DNA from: Prosopis cineraria
Lineage: Eukaryota > Streptophyta > Magnoliopsida > Fabales > Fabaceae
Direction of reading: 5' to 3'
Assembly: GCF_029017545.1 (NCBI RefSeq)
Contig: NW_026555340.1
Span: forward strand, 22,327,113 to 22,391,112
Length of the DNA stretch: 64,000 bases
The notes below the pieces were generated by a model that was given only the letters and a program-made list of their open reading frames with translations, made no database searches and was not told the origin of the DNA. The position numbers were made by a program, and so were the translations under genes. Of this stretch, positions 12,701 through 27,266 are shown in pieces; positions within the stretch are counted from its first letter, which is position 1, and every line of letters begins with the position of its first letter.

Positions 12701-14567
12701 ATTAGTATTATATTGTGGTGCAGACAACTAGTGTTATTAGGTGCTGACCTCAAGAAGTGGGTTATTAGAAGGGTTTGGCTCCCTAATTTCACATGAATGA
12801 CATTTTTTGTGTTTTTCGTGGGAGGAGAATTTAGATGCTTTGCCTTATATATTTAATAAATTTTTATTTAATTAAAGTAAGACAAGTAAACTTTAACGCC
12901 TTGATACTCTTTATTTTTTATATGAGAAACCATTCAGTATCTACGATCATATTATATTCTAATTTAATCCGAATTCGAGCCTAGCTGGATACCAAATAAG
13001 GGTGTCTTTTACATAAAGCATTATTTGCATTTATATAAATTTGAATAAAAGACTTCAAGTTGAATGGGATTGCGTTTGGATATCTATTAAAAAAATTGAT
13101 TATTGCATATAAAAAAGAAAAAATTAATTATTGTGATTGATTTTGAATATAATTGATTATATTATGTGATATAATTGATTACTAAGATTGATTTTAATAA
13201 GCATAATTGAAAAGTGAAAATCAATTTAAGAAATTAAAATCATGGTTTTCTTAAAAAATATCAAAACACTCATTATACATGTCAAAATTATTATGAATCA
13301 AAAATCATAATTTTTTTAAAATATTCAAATAATTTTATACATGCTAAAATTAATTTTAAAATTAAAACCATGGTTATTTCATAAGTTCTTATTCTATGGT
13401 TTCCAATTCAAATTTTCAATTTTACTTTCTTAAACATCTTATTTAAAAACATAAATTTTATTTTATAAATCATGATTTTTACTTCATGATTGACTTGGCA
13501 TGTAACAAATATGTTTATATATATCGTCACTAAATTTTGTCTGTGGCTTTTCCTTTTTCTGTTTCGGAATAATCTAATTTTTAATTTACCAAGCTTGTCT
13601 CATTTATTAATTTGGTTCACAAAATTCAATTTTTATCAATTTCATCCTTAAAATTTACTTCAGTTATTGATTTAGTTTTTATTTTTTAAAAAAGAAATTA
13701 TCATATTAAAATTTGTTGATGTTGATAAAAAATAAAATATTGATGGCAGCAATGTAAAGTAGTAAAAAAAATATTATTTAGGTTGGAAAAAAACATATTT
13801 TGAAATTTCTTTAAAAAAACAAAGCACATTATAAAAAATATATTGATAAAATTTAAATTAATTTGAAGCTTAATTTGTTATCATTTAACTATATGTGTGT
13901 GTATGTCAAATCATTGATATACTTTATACATTTAATTATTTTACACATTTAATTATTTTGAGAGTCAGTTTGTGTTTTAAAACTTAAAAAAACTCACATA
14001 ATAAATTTAAAAAATATAAAAAAAACTAAATTGATTAAAATTATATTCAAAGAACTGAATTGATAATGAAGATAAATTTAAAAAACTAAAAAAAATTTTA
14101 TCCCTTGTTAATAAACAAAACTTTGAAATTAAACGTGCCGGGCATGATCCATGCAACCATTGGCACTGTTTATTTAACCATGATCACTAGTCACCTTTTA
14201 AAGAGAAAATAATTGTTGTTTGAATAAAAAACAATGATAATGCACGTTGGACATGAAAGCACACTAAAAAGTGCAAATTAAAGGTAACGAATATGATTTG
14301 ATATTGCTATTTTCGTGACTTTTTGGTTTTTTAAGATGGTCACGTGATGTTAATTACCAAAGAGATCGTCATTATCATTCTTAATGACCCAGCCATTTTG
14401 GCTCGCCAGAGTAGATTCTCGATGAAGATTAGAGACAAGCAAAAGTTAATTAAAATGCTTATCATTATTACATGTGCTTCTATAAAACTCTTTTTGCCGT
14501 TGACTGCTGAACCAACAAGAAATCAAAAGCTTGTGGGTGATGCAATATAAAACATGTTTTTGTTATA

Positions 14568-14790
14568 ACATTATACTTTTTTTTATCTTAAATTATCTTA
14601 TAATTTAAAATAAGATTATATATAGTAATAAAATATAATAATGACACTTTATAAATTTATTTTTGAAAATAAAACTATAAACTTTTAAAAATATCTTTAC
14701 ATACTTAATCATTATGCTACAGTATTATGTTAATCCTTACTTGAGAAGCAATGTTGAAAAAAATACCATTAATAAAATCTCTTTTTGTCT
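14568..14790. mobile_element. MITE copy of the 46548/61005 family (reverse orientation)
   Basis: The tracts TTATCTTATAATTTA, AAACTATAAACTTTTAAAAA and TTAATCATTATGCTACAGTA are the reverse complement of tracts in the units at 46548-46812 and 61005-61298. Borders are approximate, and the unit looks shortened. It is non-coding. Confidence 0.55.
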
Positions 14791-17100
14791 AAATTGTCTC
14801 GTGTTTTTTTAACTTAAATTGCTCTCATTCATAAAAAGTTATGGGAGGCACCAATGAAAAGCATGAAATAAGTGATTGAGTTATTTAAATTAAGTAAAAA
14901 AGAAAAAAGTAAATGAATGTGATTTTCTCTTATTATGCTTTATTGGGTAAGAGAAAACAAAGAGGAGAGAAAAAATAATTTTATATGGACAATTGTAATC
15001 TTTTTTATTTGTAGAATATATATATATATATTATGTATCTTAATATTTTACCAAATTATTATTTAAATTTTCATTATACATTAACAATGGTATAAATTAA
15101 AAATATAATTACAAATTATTTTATCCAATTTTAATTTTTATTTATAAAATTATTAAATATACAATAATCTAAAAATTTTAGACTAAAACCGAATACAAGG
15201 AAATGGAGAAAGGCAAGGAGTGGAAAACAAAAAATATTTATGGCTAAATTTAAAGGTGAAATTTTTTAAAAGTAAAATTTTCTTTTCAAAACCTCTCTCG
15301 AAAAAAAAATTAAGGAGAAGAATGCCACTGTTTCTTCACTGTTCTCCATCACTTATCTTCCTGCTCTTCTCTCTAGCAAGAATAGCATTAATTATATTAT
15401 ATTTAACCAAGAATGGTATCTTATAAGAAAACTATCAATACTATATGTGGCATCTAATGATCTAAGTGCCAAATTGTTAATAATATCTTTATCTGATACC
15501 CATGTGTTATTTTTCTCTTTATATGATCCAAGTTTGTTGATTGAACAACAACAATGGCACATTTCGTAGCCATGGTGACCCTCGTATAGTTGACCCTACA
15601 CAAGCATGTTCCACGCTACATTATTTATAACTTTTTGAACAGTATGACTTACTGTAACTCTTGTATTGATGATTCACACCTTCAAGATGATATTCTAATA
15701 CTACATCAAAGCTTATATTATTAAAAAATTAAGGTCCTATTTTATTACTAGAAAGAAATAAAATAGATTGAATTGAAAAATTAAATATAAATATGAGATA
15801 ATTAAAAAAGATGGTAAATCACATTCATGAGATTGAGGGAGTGAGGCAATTTAGTTTATAGAGTTAGAAATTATGATTCATAAGATTTTTGGAGAATACA
15901 ATGATTCTCACATTTATAATATATATTAATAAGTTTTATCATGTTAATTATGAGAGTGAATGATGATTTAATTCATTTTTTATTAATTTTTTCAATTCAT
16001 TTTATTGTATTTATTTCTAATAATTAAATGGAACCTAAAGTTGCTACAGCAATATAAAGTGCTTAACAAGATTCAAGCATATCAATATGTGAAGCCAAGG
16101 GATAAGACTATAACTTCAATCATTTTATTTGTAAGATGATAATGCTTCACAATACAACTTCGGATTACTCCTCCACCTAAAAAGAATGTACCAAGCATGC
16201 ATTTTTTCTTAATAACAAAAAATTTATGTGAATTTGGTTTCGAAGATTCAATAAGGTCAAAATCTAACTCTAAGCTCAAAGAGCACTTATAAAAATAAGT
16301 ATAGATCACTTATCACTAAGGCCTTAATATTAGCAATGAAATTTAATCTTACAGCCTTATAGTTTTGAGCTAATTCCTTACCAATTGAATCAACATTTAT
16401 AAACTTACACAAAACATGTGTGTGTGTGTGTGTTTTTTTATGTGAGTATAAGAAACGGACCTTGCCTATAATAGGAAATTTTGTCCTTTGAGATGTTGAG
16501 GGCAAATGATAGGCATCACCTAACTAAATTATGTATAAAAAAACTGAGATTCGAATATTTTACCACTTGTTTAAGTGATAAAAATAAAAAAACTTTTATT
16601 ATTCACATCAACTTGAATCGATACAAAACATGTATTTTATTAAAAGCACATAGATGTAGCTACACAAAAATACCAAATCAGAATTTGGTATAATCACACC
16701 TAGAGTAAAAATCCTTACATTCATTCCTTGCATGGTCAACTAATACAAGGAATCTCACTCATGCATACATGCATCCATCTACCTGTAGACACACAACTAA
16801 CTTGGTCTGTTATACTTGGTCACTGGCTAGAGGCTCTAATTGGATCTCAAAAAGCTCAATTGGAGCCCCACTAAAAAAAAAACCTATGTACAAACCAATG
16901 CAAACACAAGTACAAGACTCCAATTTCTTCTTCAATAATCTCTAGCATTTCAAATCAAAAAATAATAATAACAATAATTAGAGCCCTGTAAGATTGTATA
17001 TCTAATATTTTGCCAAGTGTATGAATGATTTTCTTTTCTTTACTTTACCACTTATAGAAAGAGATGATGAATCGCAGAAATAAAGGTGATCCTCACTTTC

Positions 17101-18794
17101 TCAATGCCAACTTGAGCTTGGCCCTCTGATTGGGCCTGGTCCAGGGCCGTAAAGGCCCAAATTCTGCTTCTCCTTCATTGAGTTGATCTTCTCCAGCTTC
17201 CATTCCCCTCTCAGCCTCGCAATGAAAGTCGCGGCTTTCACGTTCACATCGGGGCTCGGACACGAAACGGACCCACCCAGGTCCACTTCAGGCGGGTCGT
17301 CCTTGGATTTCGGGTCATTTGGGTTTTCTTCGGGTTCCGGTGAACCGCACCGCGAGCTGTTAGTGCTGCGTATCTTCACGAAATCTCCACGAACCGTGAA
17401 CTTCATCTCCGGAATCTTGAACGGCGGCGGCGGCGGCGGGGGAATTGGGATCAGAGGTGATTGATTGCCGAAGTTTAATAATGTCTCGTTGTTCAGAGTC
17501 GTTGTTCTCGTGGGCAATGGCGGCCTACCGGAGTTCCTGCGTCGGAGGGGTTCAGTTGCTGGAGGAGGAGGCGGTGGTGGTGGAGGTGGGATCTTGGGCT
17601 TTCGGAATGACCATCGCTTCGAAGATGTCAATGGCGGTGGAGGTGGGGGAGCCGGAGGTGGAGGCGTTGAGACTGAGTGAATTTTCTTGTTCTTGCCTCC
17701 TCCCTTCTTGAACCAAGTGTGGAAGACTGACGGCGGAGGAGGAGGAGGAGGAGGAGGCGGCGGCGGCGGCGGCTGTCTCTCATTGACGTCATCTTCATTG
17801 TAAATATAATCGACCTTTGTTGTTCTCTGCTTTCTCTTCCTCTTTTTCTGATCGGATAGTGAAGCCCACGCCATTGCTATTTCCCTCTTGACATTACTCT
17901 TCCTCCGTTGGTTCCTGCCATATTTAAGCTCCCCTTGTGTTTGGACCGACGGCGCCGGCGGCGGGGGCGGGGAAGGGGGCGGCCGTGGCGGAGAGCGATT
18001 CCTTGTGATCTCATTATAATCGACTTTCACATTTTTCAGCTTTTCCTTGCGCGGTACCCTCTGATAAGTTCGCCTAGATTTAGGCCGAGCAGCAGCTGGT
18101 GGAGGAGTTGGCGGCGGCGGAGGAGGAGGAGGAGGCGTCCGTGACTTCGGGGCTGGCTGCGGCGACGAACTGCGAATTTCGAAGGTCTCCACCTGAATTT
18201 CCTTCACATCAGCGTCTTCTCCTACTTTTTCCTGCCTCATGCTGCTGTCCACCGGAATCTGGTCCCTTGCTGGCGGGCGAAACTTGTCGATTTCAAAATC
18301 ATCAAAGAAACGATACCGATAATCACAGTCAGTTTCCCACAACGACTCCGCCGGAGATCGGGATAAGAGCTACTGCTCCTCCTCAACCGGGAAACTCCAG
18401 TCATCGGTGACTGCAATGGGATGATCGGAGGTGAATCATAAATCTTATTCTCCGAGAATCCATACCATTGCCGAGAAACAGACCCATCTTCTTGGTCAAC
18501 AGTTCTCTCATACCCAACCGCGCTGACCCTGGTGGTTTCGACCTCTTCCGACGACGCCGAATCCTCGTCGTTCCTCTTAGCGAAAACTCCACAGAGAATC
18601 GCGAAAAGCACGAAGAGAATATTAAGAGAGTCCCAGCTTTTCTTGACGGAAGTAGGTCGGAGGAGTTGAGATATAAAGGAGAGAAGAGGAGGAAGTGCGA
18701 GGAAGAGGAAGAGGAGGGTGATAATAGGTAAGATAATAATAAGCAGAGGTGGGCTCAGAAACGGAGAGGGAGAGGATGATCGACGGTGAGGCAT
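17101..18794 (-). CDS. Membrane-anchored proline-rich DUF4408/DUF761-type protein, frameshifted
   Basis: A single-exon gene begins at ATG 18794, which opens MPHRRSSSPSPF, followed by one or two hydrophobic segments within residues 17-70. The middle has poly-proline blocks (runs of 7 to 14 P) alternating with basic stretches. The C-terminus carries VNVKAATFIARLRGEWKLE, matching the short DUF761 motif. Plant proteins of this layout are annotated as hydroxyproline-rich; their function is not established. The upstream frame stays meaningful to SSSSYPDLR, then the sense continues as ESLWETDCDYRYRFFDDFE in another frame. The switch is at 18346-18353 (minus CGGCGGAG), consistent with loss of one base. 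The upstream frame stops at 18237-18239, and the downstream frame has a TAG at 18370-18372 and no ATG. Either the allele is broken or the sequence has a one-base error. About 560 residues would be encoded if the reading were continuous. Confidence 0.8.
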
Positions 18795-19614
18795 GGAGGT
18801 TGTCGTCGGAGGTGGCGGCGGTAGTGGTTTGTTCTGTGGTGTTGCGTTGTCTGTGTTTTGGTTATGGTTGCTTGCTTGCTTGCCTTGCTTGTGCTGAAAG
18901 TGAAGTGTGTGTCTCTCTGTTACTGTTGGGTTTCATTTCACGAGGAGCTTCGCTTCGCAGAAACATAAACATATTTCTTTTAAAAAATTATGAAAAATAT
19001 AAATATTAACACCTAGAACACATTTCCAAATCCATTGGCCTATATTTCTTTCGTTGTATTTGCCATATTAATCCATATATTTTTAAATATGATTATAAAA
19101 ATTTAATGGTGGCTGACATATAGTTAAGTAGTGTTACTTCTTGTGTTTGACTTATCAAATTTATTTGTAGTTGTATAAAAAATAAATAACAAGCATAAAT
19201 TAAATTAGAATCCTTAAATGTACAAAGTATGAAACTTCAAATGGAAGAAGAAACAATAGCTAAGGTTTAAAGGTTAGTGATAATTTTGCTCATACAATAT
19301 CCAACTCATCATAATTTTATCGACTTAATAATATAATTAACAAAGTTATGTAAAAATTAATAGATTTAACTCATCCATAGCATTAAGAATTAACTTGCAA
19401 ACCAATGAAATAATGATCTTGGAGGAAAAAAAATATAAAAATTAATATTAAAACATTCTAAAAAGTATAGGGAGTAACAATCATATTTTTCTCAAAAAAA
19501 ATATTGTGTATTGTGTCAAAATTAAAAAAAAAAGTGAAATTTTCAAAAATTTACTATTATTTCTTTTATTTACAATACAATTTCAATTTAAATTAGTGGC
19601 ATTTGCATAAATTA

Positions 19615-19893
19615 TTGCTCCCTTCTTTAAAAATTATAAAATATTTTTAAAAAAGTTGGATATTGAAATGTCAAATATATACTGCACTTATAGTATTTTA
19701 ATGTATAATTATTATGCATTTTTCAAAACTACTTCTAATAAAAAATTACTTTATATTTATTTTAAAGTAAAACACCTTATTAAATAACATAAATATAAAA
19801 AAATATTTATTTAAAAGTAAATAACTATTTTATTAAAAAGTGAGATTATGTTAAAAATATTTTATATTGTTAAGCAGAGAGAGAAAGTATTGT
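19615..19893. mobile_element. Small TIR MITE, diverged copy of the 9505 family
   Basis: The ends, around GCTCCCTTCTTTAAAAATTA and an inverted partner ending near GAGAGAAAGTA, together with the internal tracts AAATAGTTATTTACTTT and AAATATAAAG on the minus strand, match the unit at 9505-9770. It is non-coding and borders are approximate. Confidence 0.45.
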
Positions 19894-22490
19894 ATAATTC
19901 ATCTCCTAATTTGGATTGGGGTGTGTCTCTCTCGCTCTGGTGAAAAGTGGGTGTTTAAAATTGTTCTCTCCAAGAATAAAAAGCCAAGTGTAAATGTCTT
20001 AAAATATTTTATTTGTTTGGCCAATAAGATTTAACAACTAAACAAATAAAGTTTTTAAAATTGGGAGGTATATGTTATAAATAAGTAAACATTTTCTTGT
20101 GTTTGTTTAGTGACAATTATCTAATAATATCTACCATTATATATATAAGCATTGTCTACTCTTAAATTAAGTAGTTCTTATGTTATTTTTTTTCCCTAAT
20201 AAGATTTGGACATTTGAATTTTGCTCAAGAGAGAAACTGAATTCAAAAAGTATCGTTGTTTCTTTTATATATATATATATATATAAAACCAAAGTGAATT
20301 TCATGCATTTGCTTATAGTTTGAATTAAACCATATCTTGGTTATGAGTTATAAACGAAATGCTTTTGTGATTCTTTTTCATGTATTCATGTCTTTGCATA
20401 CATTACATGTCATATATGTTGATATTGATTTAAATTATAGTTATAAGTCGTTCTAATTTTTACATAATAATATGTTTCATTCTTTTAATTAGAAAGTGTA
20501 ACATATTATCTTTCACAACCACTAACCATGATGATTAATGCCTTTTTAGCACCATTATTGATTATAAGTGAGATCAAGGAGTGTACCAATATTATTGAGA
20601 TTAAAATTTTGTTAGTGGTTTGATATAAAATTTTTAAAAATAAGGCTGCATAGTAAAATATTTCGTCTATGTTTTTGTGTAAAACAAAATTGCATAACTT
20701 ATGTATATCAATAAAATATTTTTAAAACTAATTTATTTCTTAAGATATTTTCTATTTTTTCACTTTTTATTGTCAATCAAAACTTATTATTTTTCTTAAC
20801 TTTATTTTAAGGCTTGCCAAATCTTTTTATTTCTTAGTCAGGAACATTTTAGTAAAAAAATATTCACTACTTCTAAAATTTTGTGAATTGTTTCTTATAT
20901 ATCGAGACATTACCCTCTCCTAAAATTTATCTTACAATTAGATTCGGAGGAAGGATAATACTCTCAATGAAATAAACAAAAATAAAATATTTGTATTGAC
21001 ATTGGAATTGAGATTAGGCTGAAACTTCAAAGGAACCCAAAATTTTAATAAATATAAATACCAATCAGCGAAATTCATGCTGATGGGGTCCCGATTCATC
21101 CATTCCATCGTTTTATATATTTTAATCAATTTAATCAATTTTTTTTTTTACTGAACACAACTTTTGAAAATGGCCTAACGTATTTGCCACAACAGTTATG
21201 TCATGCTACAGCGTCAGGACCTACATAATTTCTTTTTTTATCAAATAAAAAAATAAGGTGGGTTTCGAAATTAGAATATGCCTCTAATCTCAATAAGTAC
21301 TTATAAAAAAATTTATAAATTATTTATCAAAAAATCTTTACATTGATAACAAAATTAGTTCCTATGACCTTATAAATTATGGGTCCAAACTTTACATGAA
21401 ACTACTTGTTATCCCATAATATTTAAACTACAATTATAGTTTAGCTACTTGAGTCTTAATGAGAAGTACTTTAACTAAATTATTTCAAATATTTAAATTT
21501 TAAAATGTTCATATTAAAATTATGAATCTTAAAATTATTTCAAACACTTTACGGAAAAAACCTTCACTTCAAATATTGAATTGTAATATTATACATAGCT
21601 TAAATTAAATTTGTTGTCATTTGAATTTCCAAAATAAATTCAAAAGATTTTTATTAACTTTCACATAAAGTTATATAATCAGCATTCTTTCTTAGAAAAA
21701 CTGGTATTGAAGTAATATTTTAGATGAATTTTTTATTGACAATTTTTTTAATAAATATTTTAAAAATACATAATTTTAATTAAATAGAAAAATGTACAGC
21801 TCAGTGAAAGAAATAATTGTTGAAGAATAAGAGGAAAGAATAAAGATGTGGCCAAATAGATAAACAAAAGCAAAACCATTGACAGCGAGATGTTGAGGTA
21901 TATTTCTTTGTTTGCCAGCAAGGGGAGCTTTATTATGATTTATATAATACAATGCCACTAATATTGTTCATTTGATTATTATTTGTATTTATTTCAATTA
22001 ATTTGACTTTATTTTTTATTAAACAGAATTTTTTTAGGTAAGCAGAATTCAATGCAATTCTATAATGCAAACATAACATTTTAACATTCTAGATGGGTCA
22101 ATAATATCCATTCAACTGGCGAAGGAAGATAGTGGTTACTCTATTTAGTTTAACTCTTATATCAATTAATTTTTAAAAAATAAATGCCCCCAAAAACACC
22201 TTCAAAATTTTTCTAATTTTAAATTACATATTTTAAAGTGAAATTGAATGAAAAAATCAATTTTTATACACACAACTATATAGGCAAACCCTGTAGTTTA
22301 CACAAAATTTGAAATATAAATCATACTATTTACACCTTATGAATAATACAATTTATTTTAAATTTTATTTAACATATTAAATTAATAATGGTGATTCTAA
22401 TTGATTGATTAGTATTAGTAAAATAAAAATAGTAAGCTGAGTTCTTATAAAACATTGTTGATGGTGCCTGACGATCAGTGCTTATAAAAC

Positions 22491-22519
22491 ACATTATTAT
22501 TATTATTATTATTATTATT
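22491..22519. repeat. (ATT)n microsatellite
   Basis: About nine tandem ATT units lie in intergenic DNA. Confidence 0.85.
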
Positions 22520-25500
22520 TAGGAAGACAGAAGTGCCCTTTTAGAGGAACCAGAATCATTGGAGCGTGGAAGCAATGATTGAACCACATGTCACCTTTCC
22601 AACCATACAACGCCTTTTTCCTCTTTTACGCTCTTCCCTCCCAAAATATCCTTTCTTCTCGATCAATTTTTTTTTTTTTAATGCATTGCCACTATTCCAT
22701 GCTTCCTCAATATTGTTCGAAATAAGTGCCAAGTTTAAAGCGTCGGACTTAAAACCCTGTTTAGCTAAAATTTGAGTTTAAAAAATTGGTAATTTTTTTT
22801 AAAAAATAGACTTTTAAACCTTGTTTCAATAGGTCATGAAAAAAAAGTTTGAGCTTAAGTGGCCTTCCAAATCTTATTACCAAAAATTTTAATAATTTTT
22901 TAAGTATCATGTTATTAAAATAATTGAAATTAGTTCTTTTGTCATTTATTTTAACACACTATTGATAATTTTTTATTAATTTCTTAAATACAATTACTTT
23001 GTAAGGTCTATTTTTTAGTTTTAATTGTTGTACTCTATGATATACAAATTTTTATATTTATTAAATTTGACAAGGTCGATCTGAATTAAAAATCTTTATC
23101 TTTATTTGAAAACATGTTAAGATTCTATATCTGCATTTATATTTATTTATTTTATTAAAATATTTATTTTTTTAAAAAACTGACTTATGAGCTTGGCCCT
23201 AAACCTTTCAAACAAGAGTCAAATTTTAAAAATTAATTATTTTTTTAAGAAATCAGGTTCAAGGGTCAGAGCTCTTAAGGACCAAGTTTGTCCATTTTTT
23301 CACACCTATTCTTTATTACACTTTTGATTCTCAGCTACTTGAGGCCAAAGCTATATTATTATTATTCCTCAAATCTTAATAAGCTTGTTTTATAGTAAAA
23401 GTTAAGAATTGAATTGCTTGTTTAACTCTGTCTCAGTTCTTAAAGCAATTTTGTAAAGTAATTTTTTTAGAACAAGTTTTGGAGACAAAAAAAAGATAAA
23501 AACATATGTTTGAATTGTTATTTTAAAAGGCATGTTTAAAGTGATGAAATAAAAGGTGAGAGAATTATTTGTTGTCCTCTAATTTTGGACAACAAAAAAT
23601 ATTAAAAAATAAAAAATGTAGTGATTTTTTAGCTTTTTAGAACAACTTTTAACTTTTTTTTTGGCTCGAGGTGAGAAGAATTTTGTTTTTAAAGTTATAA
23701 GATCTCTTTCACATTTGCATTATATTTTTGAGTAAAATTTGAGTATTATTGAGCTTAAATATGAGTAGCCATTATAAGTCTACACAAACTTAAATTTAAG
23801 ATTATGTGTTTAAGCGATTGCAATTCATTTTTTATTTTACTGAGACCAATATCTAGTAAAATCAAAAATTTTAGTATTGTATTGTTTAAGTTTTCAATCA
23901 TGCATCTCACATATGAGTCGGGTTTTTTGTAGGACATGAAAATTTGTTATTACATACACTTTTAAAATTTAAAATGAGATTGGCCTTGAGTATCCATGAA
24001 CTATATAAGTTACACCATTTGAAGTTTGAAAATTGAGCTAATCTCAATTGCCATAGTAGATATCTGGTATTTGAGGTAAAGAGAATCATATTTAAAAAAT
24101 GTTACCATTCTCATTTTCCAACCAAAAAAAAAAAAAAACTCTTCAATCCAGTTCGTGTACCGAATTCAAATGCAATACGATCTATATGCTTTGGGACAAA
24201 ATGAGCACTTTCTCCTGTTCATGCTTTTTTCTTGGGGTGTTAGGGAACATCCATATGTTATTCGGCCCATGCTCCAACCACTAATTGATCAATATATACT
24301 CAACAAACAAATCTTAATTTTAAACTAATGATAGTAATAAACTGATTCATATTTATAATAGTAATAAACTAATGATCTTAATTATCTCTTATGCTCCTTT
24401 GTTCGAGCTATTTTTCATAAAAAAAATATTTTTAGAATTTTTGCAAAGTTTTTTAAATTTTTAAAATAAAAAATCTAATTATTTTAAATAGTTATGCTAG
24501 TTAGCTTTTTTTTTTTTATTAGCATTGTTAACATGTATCTTCTCATTGAAAGTAATTCTTTTCAATGTACATGAACACTAAATGTAGATCCTTCTTTTAG
24601 TGAAAATTCAAATTTTAGTTAGTAAAATTATAAAGAATCAGTCTATTTTATTAGACCCAACTCCACTAGTATGTTAGCTAAATTTTAAAAGTAATCAAAT
24701 GTGGAGCTAACGTTTAACAAAAAAAATATTTATGTACAAAATATACATTGAGGAATTGACAAAAATAAAACATAAGTTTTAAAATCATTAAATAAATAAT
24801 CATGTTTTATAATTGTAATTAGACATAAAATATTTCCTTTTCATTTCATAATATCTTAGCATAATAAATAAATAACTTTCATAAATATCTATCTCTATTA
24901 TATAAAAATCACTTATTTATTAAGCTTAAACATACCAAACCTTTATTTATTTTCTTTCCTTGTGCACGAATCTAGTGTAGTGTTGAGGATAGGGTTGTGA
25001 TAGATTTGTCGTGTTTAGAGGTTTATTACTTTATTTTTTATTGGGTCATTATCGAGTCTCACACATATACATAAAGTTAACATTTTTGTTTTTTTAGAAA
25101 AAAGGCTAACAAAAATTATTGAATTAGTAAGGATACAGGCATCCGACTGAACTTATAAGAGCGCGTGCCACTTGAAAGTGATCGAATGGAATAATTTATC
25201 AGTGGGGTAACATTTAGAGCAAATATAAATGTTAATAATTTTTTAAAGAAAATATGATTCTAAATGTTAATTAAAGTAATATACAAATAAATTATATGAG
25301 AAGTTTAAAGATGTAGGTTAATTTCATTAGCATCACAAATTTATTTTTCAAATAAATAAAAGAGTAAATAATATTTTAAAATATGATTTAATAATTTCAA
25401 AGAGTGTTCAAAGAGAATGCAGGGTAATTGATTTTTTGTAGGTCCAATTGCAATTTTAAAATGGGGCAAGTGAAATTTAAATAGAAAGGTTAGTAAAATA

Positions 25501-26232
25501 TTTGCTCATTTATTTTGTGAGTATTTAATAGGACATAATGGAAAAAACGTTTAAATTTTTGTGACGTGATTTAATATTTTTTAAAATTGTAAAGAAGTTA
25601 TTAATATTTTATACTGTGATTTAGATGGAGTAATTTTTCTTTTATAAAGAATCAGGAAAATAATTAAAAATATGAATAACATGGGACAAAAAATTTAGAG
25701 GGCCAATGACTTTATTAAATGAAGAATGATGGTTATATCCCAAAAAAAATGAATTAACAGTAGTGAAGTTTTGGACAAAATTTTTTATAAAATGAATTAT
25801 AAATATCAATTTGATAATTGCAAATAAATTTTTTATTATAATTTAATAATTATATTTAATACTTGAATACTTATTTATAATTAAAACTCTTAAATTTATA
25901 ATAAAATGAGTTGATATTTTTAATTTATTTTTAAAAAATATTTAAAAATTTAATTATTATTAATTTAGTATTTTAAAACTTAACCGTCATTGTTTATTTA
26001 TTAAAGCCTCTTGTATGGCAGGGAAATGACATGGTCTTAGCCACCAGCCCGCCACCATTCACTTAGTGTTTTCCTAAAATAAAAAGAATATTCTTATCAT
26101 ATATCTTTTTCTCTTCACTTTCTACTTTTTGTTGGACATTTTTTTAAAAAATTAACATTTAAATTATATAAATTTATATCAAAAGATTATAACTTTTAAA
26201 TTAAATTATTTTAATTAACAAAAAAAATTATA

Positions 26233-26401
26233 GGGAGAATTACAGTTAGGTCCATATAAAGGAATTAATTACTGTAAGGTCATTTACAACTGAATTAAAC
26301 ATTAACAACAGTTGTCAAGACAGTTTAGTTCAATTGTCAATGAACCTTGCAGTAATTAATTTCTTATGTGAGACTTTAATATAATTCTCTCTTTTTTTAT
26401 A
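26233..26401. mobile_element. Fold-back MITE, second GGGAGAATTAC copy
   Basis: This unit of about 169 bp opens GGGAGAATTACAGTTAGGTC and closes with the inverted partner ATAATTCTCTC. The inner arms around GAATTAATTACTGTAAGGTC and its partner near 26342-26366 pair as well. It belongs to the same family as 4399-4526. The predicted stem is long, so a transcript through it would fold into a hairpin. Confidence 0.6.
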
Positions 26402-26744
26402 TATTTTTTAGATTTTTAAGAATTTTATAATTCTCCCAATGGAATTGGGTTTCTAATAAAAAAATATTAATTTCTCATAATATGATGAATTAATATTCAA
26501 ATTTCATCAAAAAAATATTATATTTAATACTCAACATATCTCAATTGTTTTCACTTGGAGAACATTTGTGTGCAGTGAAAATGAAGTTTATAATTGTTAA
26601 TATGAATGTCTTCCAGGATTAAATTATTTTAAGAATGTTACAATTTATCATATAAATTAAATATGTTTAAATTTAAATCTTAAATATTAATTTAAATATT
26701 AGGATAAGAATAGCCAATAATATAGCCCCAAGCCTGCTTTCAGA

Positions 26745-26850
26745 CGGAACCAATCTCCACTAGTGACCCACTTCGGGAAAGGCATGCCGCGGGCTCGCGT
26801 CACGTTCAAATTGTCAATCAGTCTATCATACCTTCTACTTTGAACCTTTT
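26745..26850. repeat. Dispersed repeat, copy 1 (partner at 28705-28800)
   Basis: It shares GTGACCCACTT, GGCATGC, GGGCTC, GTTC, TCTATCATA and CTACTTT in the same order and orientation with 28705-28800. This copy is unusually GC-rich for the region (GCATGCCGCGGGCTCGCGTC). I do not recognise the family; a promoter fragment or TE end is possible. Confidence 0.5.
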
Positions 26851-27266
26851 CTTTTGATTATTATTTAAACCTTGCTGTCAAATGGGAATATAGGTTATAA
26901 ACCATGAACAAAAAATATATTATATAAAAATAAAATACTTTAACCTTGGTTTTTTTATTGTTCACCTAACTGGTTCAATTCATGAAATTTTTAAAAATGA
27001 ATTATCTTATTTACAGTTTTAAAGCAGTTTTTTTTGTTCATTTTAATTTTTTATCTATTAAAATTTATTTATCTACACATGATTATGTTAATAAACTATT
27101 CGTGATATTATATGATAACAAATTATGTAAGCATTGTTACATTAAAATTGAAAATAGTTTAAATACTCTTCAAATCAAATGATCACTCTATTTTTGAATA
27201 TAATTCCTTAAATGTTGACCCCCCTTCATTTGAGTTATATTCTTTTCAACCTACGTTGCCTCACTG

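Larger units (their letters stand above)
9000..17100. other. AT-rich intergenic region with MITE copies
   Basis: No gene can be supported in this 8.1-kb stretch between the myosin promoter and the DUF761-type gene. ORFs such as 14344-14550 and 15220-15426 resemble no protein I know and have intergenic base composition. The stretch holds MITE-like copies near 9505-9770, 13070-13250 and 14568-14790, a fold-back unit near 13590-14110, and a less AT-rich island near 12000-12180. The remainder is low-complexity AT sequence. Confidence 0.7.

Noticed and set aside
17183..18144. Gly-rich and Arg-rich plus-strand ORFs opposite the proline-rich gene
   Set aside because: Poly-proline codons read in reverse give long open glycine and arginine frames; these are shadows.
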